Origin: Spirochaetia bacterium
Lineage (GTDB): Bacteria; Spirochaetota; Leptospiria; Leptospirales; Leptonemataceae
DNA length: 64,000 bases
NCBI GenBank assembly: GCA_009885105.1
Contig: VFLI01000051.1
Location: 1-64,000 of the forward strand
Reading direction: 5' to 3'
Both the position numbers and the translations under genes were made by a program. The first letter of the stretch is position 1; the number at the start of each line of letters is the position of its first letter. Shown piece by piece: positions 25,641-34,884 of this stretch. Below the pieces are notes generated by a model, which saw only the letters and a list, made by a program, of their open reading frames with translations, was not told the origin of the DNA and did not search any database.

Positions 25641-26555
25641 TCAGTCCACTTTCAGAAAACAGCTCAATCTGTCAGGAAATACTCCCGTAAACGTCGTGGA
25701 ATACTCCGCCTTATTTCCGGATGTTTCGCGTGTCAGCGGGATGATTGAATTGTCCCGGCTCGTTTTTAGCCAATTTTCAAAGCTATTGTCCGTTTCACTG
25801 TAAGGCGGGAGCGGAAGCTGACGATTCATTTGCAGATCATCAGCCCGGCACTCCACCTGCGAGTCGTTGAACAGACGGCGGTGCCAGGACGGACGGGCCA
25901 CCAGAATTTTCACATTCATTTGAAATGTTGGAGAAATTTTCCAGGTTTTCAGAGGCCACAGTTCATAAGAGAAATGATTGAGCCATTTGCTTGTCGTGAA
26001 ATATCCGTAAGCCGTTTCCACGAAACCGTACGGCTGCCGGTAGCGCGCTTCAATCACATTTTTTCCTTTTTCGACAGAGGCTTCAAAGGAAGCGGCATAC
26101 AGACGCGATATCGCATTGCCGCAGAAATGACAGAGACTGCTGAGGCGGTACGCCTTCACCGTTGTCTCGGTGAGCGACAGTTCGTGCGGCACAGTTGAAA
26201 CGGGATGTCCGTTTATTGATATGGAAACCGGATCGCTTGAGGGAAGAATAAATTCAAGCCGGAATTTCCGGCTGTCATCGGAGGCTATCCTATACACGGC
26301 TTGAACATCGCAGCCGCGCTTCTGCATTTCATCCCAGTCCGGATCCCCTTCATAGGGCATGTCGCAGCTGAAACTTAAATCTTCCGATTCAACCACGGCT
26401 CCAGAAACACCGGCGAGGAAGTACGATGGATGGCGGGCAACCTCCCATCGCTGTCTCATATTCGCGTAAAGGGCGCCCGCGGAAATCACAGACAGAAAAA
26501 GAAATATCTTAAGCCTGCGGCCGGGAGATGTTTTATTTTCAGGGTAAGTTTTCAT
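25641..26555 (-). CDS. Exported hypothetical protein
   Basis: This 304-residue protein has a charged tip and a signal segment (residues 14-32, LKIFLFLSVISAGALYA). The mature part has several Trp, Tyr and Cys residues (CDMPYEGDPDWDEMQKRGC; LCHFCGN) and is beta-rich. No family is recognised. Its ATG overlaps the end of metW by 17 bases, so it belongs to the metX-metW transcript, though a metabolic link is not evident. Confidence 0.65.
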   Translation of the reverse strand: MKTYPENKTSPGRRLKIFLFLSVISAGALYANMRQRWEVARHPSYFLAGVSGAVVESEDLSFSCDMPYEGDPDWDEMQKRGCDVQAVYRIASDDSRKFRLEFILPSSDPVSISINGHPVSTVPHELSLTETTVKAYRLSSLCHFCGNAISRLYAASFEASVEKGKNVIEARYRQPYGFVETAYGYFTTSKWLNHFSYELWPLKTWKISPTFQMNVKILVARPSWHRRLFNDSQVECRADDLQMNRQLPLPPYSETDNSFENWLKTSRDNSIIPLTRETSGNKAEYSTTFTGVFPDRLSCFLKVD

Positions 26556-27132
26556 TGGTAAGCAGCGTCAACGCCTGCTCGGCGCGAAGGTTTGGCAGAA
26601 CAGAAATACGGCCCCTGGAGTTGAAATACGCGCTCTTCAAATCGTGAAATTTCATGGCTCGAAGGAAATCCTGAAAATCAAAGATCGAGAAAAAATGCAG
26701 GTTCGGAGTTTCATACCAGCGAAACGGCATCGATGTAGTCACCGGCGACCGGCCCGTGAACATGAACTGCAGCCGTCCCTTCCAGAAGGAAAAATTTGTG
26801 TAAGCGATGAGAATCCTTCTGCTGACGCGAAAAGCCTCGCGCAAAATCAGCTCCGGCGAAACCAATTCCTGGAATGTGCCGAGCAGAAGCGAATAATCAA
26901 AAGCTCCGTCCTCATACTGATCCAGACCGTCCAGAATATCTCCCTGATGCACAATCAGCCCTTTCTCTATGCACCTGGCCACCATCTCGGGATCTTTTTC
27001 GACGCCTTCGCCCTGGACCCGGCCCTGCTTGATCAATGATGCAAGAAAAGAGCCGTCGCCTGTTCCCAGATCAAGCACCCTCGATTTTTCAGGAATCCAC
27101 TGCTGAACCGTTGCGTAAAGATTTGTTAACAT
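26539..27132 (-). CDS. metW: Methionine biosynthesis protein MetW
   Basis: The SAM-methyltransferase fold is shown by VLDLGTGDGSFLASL (motif I), followed by VEKDPEMVARC and FDYSLLLGTFQEL. MetW works beside MetX in methionine synthesis, and here metX is directly upstream. Start 27132 (MLTNLYATVQQW) lies 20 bases after the metX stop; longer versions would overlap metX. The length (about 197 residues) equals the family norm. MetW's exact chemistry is unsettled. Confidence 0.93.
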   Translation of the reverse strand: MLTNLYATVQQWIPEKSRVLDLGTGDGSFLASLIKQGRVQGEGVEKDPEMVARCIEKGLIVHQGDILDGLDQYEDGAFDYSLLLGTFQELVSPELILREAFRVSRRILIAYTNFSFWKGRLQFMFTGRSPVTTSMPFRWYETPNLHFFSIFDFQDFLRAMKFHDLKSAYFNSRGRISVLPNLRAEQALTLLTNENLP

Positions 27133-27151
27133 ACTGAAGATTTTGTTTTTA

Positions 27152-28408
27152 TCAAGAATGTGCCAGCGCGGGCGTCTCGTCGCGGGCCTCTCTGAGGTTT
27201 CGATACTCGGCATATAAAAAGTTCCGAACAATACGGGAAAATTCCGGATTCTTGATTAAGAAGGAATCGTGTCCGTACGGAGTGTCCAGATTGCAGTAGG
27301 TCACCGCCATGTTTGATCTTTTAAGAGCCCGCACAAGTTCGCGCGACTGCGCCGGAGAATACAGCCAGTCCGATTCGAATGATACAATCAGGAAACGCGA
27401 CTTAACATTTCTGAAAACCTCTGACGCATGTCTTCCGTCCAGAAGATCGAACATATCGAGCGCTTTTGTTATGATCAGATACGAATTCGGATCAAATCTC
27501 TTCACAAAACTTTCGCCCTGATGCTGCAGGTAACTTTCCACAGTAAAGAACATGGGGAAAATATCTTCCGGCACGGCGGGACGCTGCTGCTTTCGTCCGA
27601 ATTTCAGCCGCATAGCGTATTCGCTCAGGTAGGTCACATGACCCACCATTCGCGCCACGGCAAGACCGTGCTCAGGCCGGCTGGATTCGTAGTAATCGCC
27701 GCTCTTCCAGTTTGGATCTGTCACAATCGCCTGACGTCCGACCTCATTGAAAGCGATCTGCATCGCTGAATGCGCCATGCTTGTGGCCAGGGGAATGCAG
27801 GCATGAAGTCTGTCCGGATAGTCGACGGCCAGGGAGAGAGCCTGCATGCCGCCCATCGATCCGCCCAGTGCGGCGAAAACCTTTTGAATTCCCAGATAAT
27901 CCAGAAGCTGGACCTGCGCTGTGACCATATCGCGGATCGTGATGGGCGGAAAAGACATGCCGTACCGGCGGCCTGTTGCCGGATTGATGGAAGACGGCCC
28001 GAGCGAACCATTGCATCCGCCGATTACATTCGCGCAGATCACAAAAAAACGATCCGTGTCCACGGTTTTTCCAGGGCCCACATGAAAGTCCCACCAGCCT
28101 GGTCGTCCGGTATCCGGATCAGTTCCGGCCACATGAGCATTCCCGGACAGAGCATGACAGACCAGAACAGCGTTGTCCTTCTCCGGTGATAGCGTTCCGA
28201 TTGTTAAAAAAGATAATTGAATTTTATCAAATAAATGGCCCGACTGTGTGCGAAAGCCCGGCAGCTCCACAATCCCGGCAGAGGTCTGTCCCAGTTCTGA
28301 AAAATATTCTGTTTCGAGGGCGCTATCCTGCAAATCATGATCGTCTACAATATTCACACTGCTTGAACCGCTGCCGCTGATGTTCAAGACAATTGGGTCA
28401 TCCTGCAT
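27152..28408 (-). CDS. metX: Homoserine O-acetyltransferase (MetX)
   Basis: This alpha/beta hydrolase transfers acetyl from acetyl-CoA to homoserine, committing it to methionine. The nucleophile is Ser184 in GGSMGGMQ, with Asp347 (FESDWLYS) and His380 (YGHDSF) as the rest of the triad. NGSLGPSS and SSRPEHGLAVARM are further family marks. At 418 residues it has a 35-residue N-terminal extension over the usual 375-380; a later start is possible. It is paired with metW. Only 33 bases lie upstream, so no riboswitch fits there. Confidence 0.96.
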   Translation of the reverse strand: MQDDPIVLNISGSGSSSVNIVDDHDLQDSALETEYFSELGQTSAGIVELPGFRTQSGHLFDKIQLSFLTIGTLSPEKDNAVLVCHALSGNAHVAGTDPDTGRPGWWDFHVGPGKTVDTDRFFVICANVIGGCNGSLGPSSINPATGRRYGMSFPPITIRDMVTAQVQLLDYLGIQKVFAALGGSMGGMQALSLAVDYPDRLHACIPLATSMAHSAMQIAFNEVGRQAIVTDPNWKSGDYYESSRPEHGLAVARMVGHVTYLSEYAMRLKFGRKQQRPAVPEDIFPMFFTVESYLQHQGESFVKRFDPNSYLIITKALDMFDLLDGRHASEVFRNVKSRFLIVSFESDWLYSPAQSRELVRALKRSNMAVTYCNLDTPYGHDSFLIKNPEFSRIVRNFLYAEYRNLREARDETPALAHS

Positions 28409-28441
28409 ATGCGGTCAGAATAGTGAATAAGCGCTTCTCAA

Positions 28442-29776
28442 TCAAGCGGATTCAAAGATTTTATCATAGTTGAAGTTGATTTTTTCAAAAAAGTCTTTTG
28501 CCGGGATCAGCGGCCGGTCAGGCTCGGAATATTCTTTACGCAGACCCAGAATGACCGGCCAGGGCGAATCGCCGCTGAGTTCAAAGACCCTGCCAAAATT
28601 CAAGCGCAGTTCCGGCTGCAAAAACAGCGTCGATTTTTCGGAATCGTGCGGAGTCTGAAACACATTCTCAAATTGCGCCGGGAGCGGACCGGCAAAATTC
28701 CAGGATAACGGCTGACCGGAACCGGGAAAACCGATACAGCGGCCCTGGGCCAGCAGGAGACGGACTCCCCAGCCCCGGCGCCCTCTGTGAAGAAGAGCTC
28801 TCCGCCCTCGCTCGGTAAATTCACAGAGCGACAGACATAGAAGCGCCGATTGAAAAAACATTTTCCAGTTCTCCCGGAACACGTCTTTATCCGCGGATTT
28901 CAGAAGACTGGCCGACATGATGTATCCAGAAAAAGCTCCGGGCCAGTGACCGATTTTTTCCGCCTCCGCCCGGATGTAGCGTATGTAACGGTCCCACTCA
29001 GCTTCAAAATCCACGACGGCTTCCGATGCATTGGGATAACCGGCTGCATTCTGAAAATCACGCGCGCTTTCATGAAGTCCCGGAAAATCAGCGGCCATCC
29101 CGAAATACAGACCGGATTCACTTCTGAGACGTCCCCGATACATCGCGGCTCTGTTCTCCGGCAGATAGGAACGAATCAATAAATCCAGCTTGCTGCCCAG
29201 TCCGATATTTCTGCGCGAGAGCCTGCCGCTCTCAATTTTATGCTTCAATGATTTTTTCTGAGCTTTTCTAACGGCGGTTTCCCGGATTATCAGCGCGCTT
29301 GAAATTAGAACGGCCAGCGAGGCCAGAGAGATGGTTCTTGCGCCGGGCAGATCTCCCTCTTTCATCGCGGCGAAGGCAATCAAACCGGCGGCGAAAAAAA
29401 AGGAATAGAGCACGGAGCGCGCCGGGTTCCGCCCCATGGAAAAATGCAGGAGCGCGGGCAGAAATCGGACAAATCCAGCATAGCCGGGGACAACCAGTGT
29501 GCAGAGATAAACCGTCAGAGGCAGACCGATGATTGTTCGATTGAGATAATCAACCAGCAGATAGCGGCGGCGGCGCAATGAGTGAAACAGTCTCAGATAC
29601 TCCAGAAGCGCGCAGAGTAGAAATTCGACGGTTGTCAGGCCTGTAAAAAAAAGAATCGAGAAAGACGGAACATCAGCGGCTATAATAAAAGGGTAAGGAA
29701 GAATCAGCGAGAGAAGCGGGAGGATCAGCGATCGCGGAAATTCTCCGGCCGATTTATTTTTTAATCGTGCCGACAT
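28442..29776 (-). CDS. Polytopic membrane protein of unknown function
   Basis: Start 29776 (MSARLKNKSAGEF) overlaps the exbD end by 23 bases. About six helices fill residues 15-170. The C-terminal 270 residues are soluble, with a basic linker (RKAQKKSLKHKIESGRLSRR) and a Trp-rich globular part (PWPVILGLRKEYSEPDRPLIPAK). It is translationally coupled to exbB-exbD. A role in energising an envelope process is only suggested by that context. I do not recognise the family. Confidence 0.65.
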   Translation of the reverse strand: MSARLKNKSAGEFPRSLILPLLSLILPYPFIIAADVPSFSILFFTGLTTVEFLLCALLEYLRLFHSLRRRRYLLVDYLNRTIIGLPLTVYLCTLVVPGYAGFVRFLPALLHFSMGRNPARSVLYSFFFAAGLIAFAAMKEGDLPGARTISLASLAVLISSALIIRETAVRKAQKKSLKHKIESGRLSRRNIGLGSKLDLLIRSYLPENRAAMYRGRLRSESGLYFGMAADFPGLHESARDFQNAAGYPNASEAVVDFEAEWDRYIRYIRAEAEKIGHWPGAFSGYIMSASLLKSADKDVFRENWKMFFQSALLCLSLCEFTERGRRALLHRGRRGWGVRLLLAQGRCIGFPGSGQPLSWNFAGPLPAQFENVFQTPHDSEKSTLFLQPELRLNFGRVFELSGDSPWPVILGLRKEYSEPDRPLIPAKDFFEKINFNYDKIFESA

Positions 29777-30158
29777 AAATGTTGGCGGCTCCGCTGGATC
29801 GGACCGCATCCAGCACGGAAATCACTTCTCCATGTTTGGCGGCGGAATCGGCATTCAGAACAATGCTGAGTTCTGGATCTTTCGCTGCCTGCATCGCGAT
29901 TGTGTTTTTTAATTCCTGCAGGTTGACAAGCTTAGAGTCGAGATAGATTTTTCCCTCACGGTCCAGGCCCACAGTATAGCTGGCCGGCTTGTGCGTTTTC
30001 GAAGTTTGAGATCCCGGCAGAGTTATGTCGAGTCCTGGACTCAAAATCCCGGGCGCAGAAATCATAAAGACTATAAGCAGAACAAGAACTATATCCGTAA
30101 ACGGCGTAATATTGATGGCGCTGACAACGGTTTCGCCTGATTTTTTATATCGAACCAT
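29754..30158 (-). CDS. exbD: ExbD/TolR family biopolymer transport protein
   Basis: This 134-residue protein has one membrane helix with the key acidic residue: ITPFTDIVLVLLIVFMISAP (about 17-36). The periplasmic part ends in a beta domain, with LNADSAAKHGEVISVLDAV. It pairs with the ExbB-like protein just upstream (3-base gap) and uses proton flow to drive outer-membrane transport with a TonB partner that is not in this window. Confidence 0.92.
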   Translation of the reverse strand: MVRYKKSGETVVSAINITPFTDIVLVLLIVFMISAPGILSPGLDITLPGSQTSKTHKPASYTVGLDREGKIYLDSKLVNLQELKNTIAMQAAKDPELSIVLNADSAAKHGEVISVLDAVRSSGAANIYVGTIKK

Positions 30159-30161
30159 AGC

Positions 30162-30830
30162 TCAGCGTTTTCTGGATTTGATGATCATCACTTTCAGACG
30201 GCTGGCAGCGACCTCGATTGAAAGCACCATCCCGTCCACTTTTTTACGGTAAAAGTTGTACGCTGCCGTCGCCGGAATAGCCACAAAAAGACCGGCGGCG
30301 GTCGCAACCAGCGCTTCCGCAATTCCGGTATTCAGACCCGACAGCCCGCCCGCGCCGCCTCCGCCTCCGTCCGCCTGTCCAATGCTGACAAATGCGCGAA
30401 TGATCCCAAATACAGTTCCCAGAAGGCCTATAAAAGGGCTTACAGATCCCAGCGTTGCGATGATATTCAAATACTTTTCCATATCCGGCATTTTCTCGCC
30501 GATGGCTCTGGCTTTTATCTCTTCAAAAAGATTTTCTCTGTCATCCGATTCTGCAGTCTGCAGACATTCAAAGAGCACGTAGCCGGCGGGAGTTTTTTTG
30601 TCCAGAAGCATGCGGCCCGCATTCGAATACTCGCCCGATTTAACAAGATCTGCAATGCTGCCGGTAATTTCCGTGGGATTGAAAGTGCGGCCCCGAAAAT
30701 AAAGCCAGCGTTCAATAATAATTATATAAGATACTATAGCGCAGGCCAGTAGAAAGATGAGAGTCGGTCCGCCTGCTTCAAAAAGGGCGGACCAGGAGAA
30801 TATGCCGGACATTGACCTGGGATTTCTCAT
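30162..30830 (-). CDS. exbB: MotA/TolQ/ExbB proton channel family protein
   Basis: The family core is visible: three helices, with ATLGSVSPFIGLLGTVFGII (about residues 130-149) and GIAEALVATAAGLFVAIPATAAYN (about 175-198). These frame the proton path with ExbD. A Gly-rich turn DGGGGGAGGLSG lies between them. Starts at 30830 (MRNPRS) and 30812 (MSGIFSW) are both possible. The gene pair 30162/29754 forms the ExbB-ExbD motor. Confidence 0.92.
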   Translation of the reverse strand: MRNPRSMSGIFSWSALFEAGGPTLIFLLACAIVSYIIIIERWLYFRGRTFNPTEITGSIADLVKSGEYSNAGRMLLDKKTPAGYVLFECLQTAESDDRENLFEEIKARAIGEKMPDMEKYLNIIATLGSVSPFIGLLGTVFGIIRAFVSIGQADGGGGGAGGLSGLNTGIAEALVATAAGLFVAIPATAAYNFYRKKVDGMVLSIEVAASRLKVMIIKSRKR

Positions 30831-30869
30831 ACACCGGCAGGCGCAAGCAAAGAATCCGAGAGCGAAACG

Positions 30870-32117
30870 CTAAATAATATTAAATATGTGCATCAGAAGT
30901 ATCTGCAGTTCGCCCACGAGAAAGCCCAGAATCGCTCCCACGGTAATCAGAATCCACTCGTCCTGCTGAAAGGGCGGGCGTAATAGTTTTTCAAACTCCT
31001 CTTCCGTCAGCTGCTGCATTTTGTTGACCAATGTATTTCGGATATCCATGGCATCGCCGGCATATTTGTGCACGTGTTTGAGAGTGTCGGGGAGCTCCTT
31101 CATGACTTTCTCGACGACTGAACGTTTCATCTCGTTGTAACGATCTGAACCCATTGTAAACTCAACAACCGGCTGAAGAAATCCGGCCTGTTCATCCAGC
31201 AGCTTTTTTATATGGACCTGAATCAGCTCAAAGAGATTGTCGCTGAGCGGACCCTTCAGCACGGAATCGATAATAGCTTCCGGCGTCAGAATTTTCTGGG
31301 CCACCAGATCGCCGTAAGAGGCCGCTACTTCGCGTCGTCGTTTTAAAAATAGGCCCTGCCAGGTAAAGAGGCCGAGATACGTTGTTGGTTTTTTCGGATT
31401 GAATATCATTTTTAAAGCCAGCCAGTCCGTAAACCAACCGGTAAACAGACCGAACACAGGCATGATCAATGCATTGTGACTGAAAACCCAGGCGGTCATC
31501 TGTATCAGGCCGATCACGGTGCCGAAATATATACCCGATCGTATAATAAATTGAAATTCATTACTGCCCGCTTCCAGAAAAATGCTGTTCAGAAGCTGTT
31601 TATCTTTCAGCAGACTTGTCACGACCATGTCGCGAAGATCAAAAACATGGGTGATATTCTCCCGGATGTTTGTCATAATTTTGTGAATGACAGCCGGAGC
31701 ATCCGCCTGAAATCTTCGAATTAGCAGCGAGCGCAGAGTATCCGGCAGAAAATTCCACAGATCCGGCTGATATTGAACCATCACTTCATGGATTATTTTC
31801 TCGGCGGATTCGAGCATGGGCTTTTCAATTTCGCCGGCAAGCCGAACCGGATCCAGCCGGCTGAAAATTTCCTGGGGCGAAATAAGACGCGACGTCATCG
31901 TATCGCAGGCGATTACGGTCATTCTCTCCGCGTTTCTGGGCACGATGCCCTGCCATCCAAAAAACGGCCGGATTCCCCTGAACTCCAGCGGATAAAACAT
32001 CATGCGAACAGCAACGACCTTTGTCGTGTAGCCGATTGCTGCGGCAATGACCGGCATGGACAGATACACATACCAGTGCACTGTGATATCCTGAATTATA
32101 GCGTCGAAAGACTGCAT
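30870..32117 (-). CDS. DUF445 family membrane protein
   Basis: The 415-residue protein has an N-terminal helix (VYLSMPVIAAAIGYTTKVVAV), a soluble middle (about 60-200), a second helix pair (about 210-245) and a C-terminal hydrophobic anchor (WILITVGAILGFLVGELQIL). The repeated GWQGIVP/TWQGLFLKRR motifs are typical of DUF445. Such proteins are conserved in many bacteria and their role is unclear; some sit in envelope-stress loci. It lies 40 bases upstream of exbB on the same strand. Confidence 0.88.
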   Translation of the reverse strand: MQSFDAIIQDITVHWYVYLSMPVIAAAIGYTTKVVAVRMMFYPLEFRGIRPFFGWQGIVPRNAERMTVIACDTMTSRLISPQEIFSRLDPVRLAGEIEKPMLESAEKIIHEVMVQYQPDLWNFLPDTLRSLLIRRFQADAPAVIHKIMTNIRENITHVFDLRDMVVTSLLKDKQLLNSIFLEAGSNEFQFIIRSGIYFGTVIGLIQMTAWVFSHNALIMPVFGLFTGWFTDWLALKMIFNPKKPTTYLGLFTWQGLFLKRRREVAASYGDLVAQKILTPEAIIDSVLKGPLSDNLFELIQVHIKKLLDEQAGFLQPVVEFTMGSDRYNEMKRSVVEKVMKELPDTLKHVHKYAGDAMDIRNTLVNKMQQLTEEEFEKLLRPPFQQDEWILITVGAILGFLVGELQILLMHIFNII

Positions 32118-32152
32118 TGGATTCTCTTCAGGCGGTTTCCTGAGATAAACAG

Positions 32153-32380
32153 CTAGTTATGATATTTATTCTTTTCAAAGTAATCGCTTATTATTCTGCG
32201 AACGCGCATTTCGCATGTGCCGCATCCTGTGGAGCATCCGGTTCGATTCTGGACTTCCACAAATGTGCGGGCCTGTCCGCTGCGCAGTTCTTCCAGGATG
32301 GAATTCTCTGTCACAGACCGGCAAACACAAACCTTTGCGGGACGCATCAGAGCAAAGAGTTCGGCTTCCGACAGAGGCAT
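32153..32380 (-). CDS. BFD-like [2Fe-2S] ferredoxin
   Basis: This 75-residue protein carries the BFD cysteine set, CVC at about residues 18-20 and CSTGCGTC at 49-56, which ligate a [2Fe-2S] cluster. Members interact with bacterioferritin or act as small electron carriers. No bacterioferritin gene is in the window. It is 35 bases upstream of the DUF445 gene on the same strand. The strong terminator beyond 32418 separates it from the FecR genes. Confidence 0.88.
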   Translation of the reverse strand: MPLSEAELFALMRPAKVCVCRSVTENSILEELRSGQARTFVEVQNRTGCSTGCGTCEMRVRRIISDYFEKNKYHN

Positions 32381-32417
32381 ATTGATATTTAACGATTGAG
32401 ATGCGGCAGGGCAAGCA

Positions 32418-32449
32418 GAAAAAAAATGCCGCCTATGAAGGCGGCATTT
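32418..32449 (-). terminator. Rho-independent terminator of the FecR lipoprotein gene
   Basis: On the minus strand ATGCCGCC-TTCATA-GGCGGCAT is an eight-pair GC-rich stem followed by a run of eight T (plus-strand A at 32419-32426). It lies 45 bases after the stop of the FecR lipoprotein gene and 38 bases before the ferredoxin gene. Confidence 0.85.
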
Positions 32450-32493
32450 ATCTGAACAGGGTTCAGTATTCTTGAAGTGCTTCTACCTCAGAA

Positions 32494-33645
32494 TCACTGA
32501 AATTCCTGAGCGGCCAGATCGGCTCTTCTAATTCGCACCACACCATTCGGCGTGTGAACGACAAGCTGATCTCCCGTTTGTGCAATAACAGCTCCGCTTA
32601 CGCGGTCGCCATTTTTCAGAATGATGGTTTCCAGGCTGTTGTAATGCTGGCGTATTTCAGCTTCAGTTTTCAGCTCTTCTTTCTGAGCCTGATCCTGAAT
32701 TCTCTGAAGCACAACATTCTGTCTTGCTTCCTGCTCTTTTTTGAGCTCGTCAACAGCGCCTGCATCGCCCCGTCCGGCATTTTCAACAACTCTCTGAAGA
32801 GTTGAAGTTTCTACCGTCACAAGAGTCGCTCGGTCCGCTTCATCCCGCGCGGAAATTTCCGCCGGACGAGTGGTAACCGCCGGAGCGGCCTGAATCTGCT
32901 CTGCGATTTTTGCAGCGTCAGCGAGATTCGTATTGAGCTGTTCAGCAGTGGCAGCCGGATTCTGAGCAACGGCAGTTACGATGGCCTGGTTGGCCTGAAT
33001 TACCTGCTGTTCTACTTGAGCATCCAGAGTTCCTTCTGTTTTTTCCTCAATAACAACTTCTTTGTTCTCTACAGCCTGCAGCTGACGCAGCGCCGGACTG
33101 GCCTGAATCTGCGCATCTGTATAGTTGTCAAGAGCCGGGATGTGCGGAGACATTGCCACACTTCCATCAAGCACCTTGACTATTGGCTGCGAACCTTCTT
33201 CAGCCGACATCTGGAAAGTCGTTCCTCGCACACCGGCGATCGCGGTCGGTGTGACCACAGTAAAACTTTCTCTATTTGATGTCCGCTTAACATTGGCAAG
33301 CAGACCGCCATGATCCATATTCAGACGGGTTTCTTCTCCGCCTGCAAGACGAGCCACGGTGATCGTTGTGAAAGGACGAATCCTCACAGCGCTTCCCGAT
33401 TTTGTTTGAAGATCCACAGAACCTTCCAGAGTTTTGATCTGATCGTTTTCATTCACGACCATTCCAACTTCGGCTGTGACTTCTTTCCCAGCTTTCACGA
33501 TCTTAGCATCGCCGACTCGGGATACCACTACCATTGCTTTGGATAATGCGGCATCTGACTTACTGCCGCAACTTAATACCGCACCGGCTATTGCCAGAGA
33601 AAGCAAAAGACCGGTCAGTATTCTAAAAGCTATTCGCTTATTCAT
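32494..33645 (-). CDS. FecR-domain lipoprotein
   Basis: Start 33645 is preceded by GAGGAGAAAG; the signal peptide (MNKRIAFRILTGLLLSLAIA) ends in lipobox LSC. The FecR domain lies at about 40-165, with VGDAKIVKAGKEVTAEVGMV, TVVTPTAIAGVRGTTF and VLDGSVAM. A helical Gln/Ala-rich stretch follows (about 185-330). The tail (LKNGDRVSGAVIAQ and TPNGVVRIRRADL) matches the tails of the two other FecR proteins. It lies at the end of the sigma/FecR operon and may report envelope state. Confidence 0.85.
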   Translation of the reverse strand: MNKRIAFRILTGLLLSLAIAGAVLSCGSKSDAALSKAMVVVSRVGDAKIVKAGKEVTAEVGMVVNENDQIKTLEGSVDLQTKSGSAVRIRPFTTITVARLAGGEETRLNMDHGGLLANVKRTSNRESFTVVTPTAIAGVRGTTFQMSAEEGSQPIVKVLDGSVAMSPHIPALDNYTDAQIQASPALRQLQAVENKEVVIEEKTEGTLDAQVEQQVIQANQAIVTAVAQNPAATAEQLNTNLADAAKIAEQIQAAPAVTTRPAEISARDEADRATLVTVETSTLQRVVENAGRGDAGAVDELKKEQEARQNVVLQRIQDQAQKEELKTEAEIRQHYNSLETIILKNGDRVSGAVIAQTGDQLVVHTPNGVVRIRRADLAAQEFQ

Positions 33646-33719
33646 ACACTTCTTTCTCCTCTTAAATTTATTTCCGGCACTGCCGGTAAATATTCGAAAA
33701 CACTTATTTCCCCAGACTA

Positions 33720-34802
33720 TCATTGCGCTGTTTCCTCAGAATTCAGAACCACTTCCGCAACATCGGAAGAAGACACCATATACGTGCCGTCCACCGTAAG
33801 AATAAGGAGCTGTCCGTCCACCTGGGAAGCGACAACACCGCGAAAGATTCTTCCATTTTTTAATATGATAATTTCAATCTCTTTATGATAAATCTCTGAC
33901 AGCTCTTTTTCAGAATGAACCTGCCGTATTTCTCCGGCTGCTTCGAAAATTCTGGAGCTGACTCCGTTCAGATTCGTGTTCATTTCCTGAAGGTCCGCAG
34001 TCTTCTCAGCAGCAGCAGCTTCATCCCTTGTAACTTCGAGACTGGATGCGCCCGCCGGAATCGATACTGTATCCTTCTCTTCTAATATAACACTCTGCGC
34101 TGAACCAGCCGAAGCTTCCACGCGTCCTTCCATCAGAACGATCCTGGTATTCTGGCCGTCTGTCTCGATGGAAAAGCTTGTGCCTCTCACTCCTGCTATG
34201 GCGGTTGGAGTCACAACCCTGTAACTGTCTCTCGCCGTAATTCTTCTGACCAGACTGGTGGATTCTCCCTTCTGCAGATACAGCGAAACAGTGAAATTGG
34301 ATTTATCATCCGATTTCAGTTCTTCTATCTTCAGCCTGCTGCCTGGATTGATACGAACCATGGCTCCGTCAGAAAATGCCAGATCGACTTTTCCATCGGC
34401 ATTTGTTTCTATCAAATCTCCCGTCAGAACCATATCTCCGGCGAAGAGCTTTTTTTCACCCCGGTCGCTCCGGACCGTAACTTCCCCGGACAATGAAACG
34501 GCAATAGCCCGATTCCCCGCAGTTGGACTCTCTCCACTCTTATTAGATGAAAGATAATACAAAATTCCGCTTATGGATAATAAAATTGTAGCAGCGATTG
34601 ACAGGCCTGCCGTCCATATTTTTCCCGATCTGCGTCCGATTACAGAGCTCGGATCCACGGAATAAACCGGCTTTCTGTTCAGCCAATCAGCGCTGAAATC
34701 GGGCAGGTTTGCATCCGTTTTTACCGACAGAAGATCAAAATATCTTTTGAATTCTTCCGGATAATCCGCTTCGTTTTCTATTTTATCGGGTATTTTTCCC
34801 AT
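33720..34802 (-). CDS. FecR-domain membrane protein, likely anti-sigma factor
   Basis: The cytoplasmic N-terminus (1-62) is followed by one helix (WTAGLSIAATILLSISGILY, about 63-82) and a FecR domain (about 96-250: SLSGEVTVRSDRGEKKLFAG, VVTPTAIAGVRGTSF, VLMEGRVEA). The tail LKNGRIFRGVVASQ is the shared small domain. It follows the sigma gene by 82 bases and precedes the FecR lipoprotein by 74, a plausible three-gene unit. It probably sequesters the ECF factor at 34885. Confidence 0.86.
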   Translation of the reverse strand: MGKIPDKIENEADYPEEFKRYFDLLSVKTDANLPDFSADWLNRKPVYSVDPSSVIGRRSGKIWTAGLSIAATILLSISGILYYLSSNKSGESPTAGNRAIAVSLSGEVTVRSDRGEKKLFAGDMVLTGDLIETNADGKVDLAFSDGAMVRINPGSRLKIEELKSDDKSNFTVSLYLQKGESTSLVRRITARDSYRVVTPTAIAGVRGTSFSIETDGQNTRIVLMEGRVEASAGSAQSVILEEKDTVSIPAGASSLEVTRDEAAAAEKTADLQEMNTNLNGVSSRIFEAAGEIRQVHSEKELSEIYHKEIEIIILKNGRIFRGVVASQVDGQLLILTVDGTYMVSSSDVAEVVLNSEETAQ

Positions 34803-34884
34803 TTCCCGTTCCTATTATGATAACATTTGATTCCGTAAATACTTGCAGTTTTTATTGCCAGAATCCCTAAAAAAAATCCATCCT

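Noticed and set aside
28409-28441. SAM riboswitch upstream of metX
   Set aside because: Only 33 bases lie between metX and the next gene on the upstream side, too short for an aptamer.
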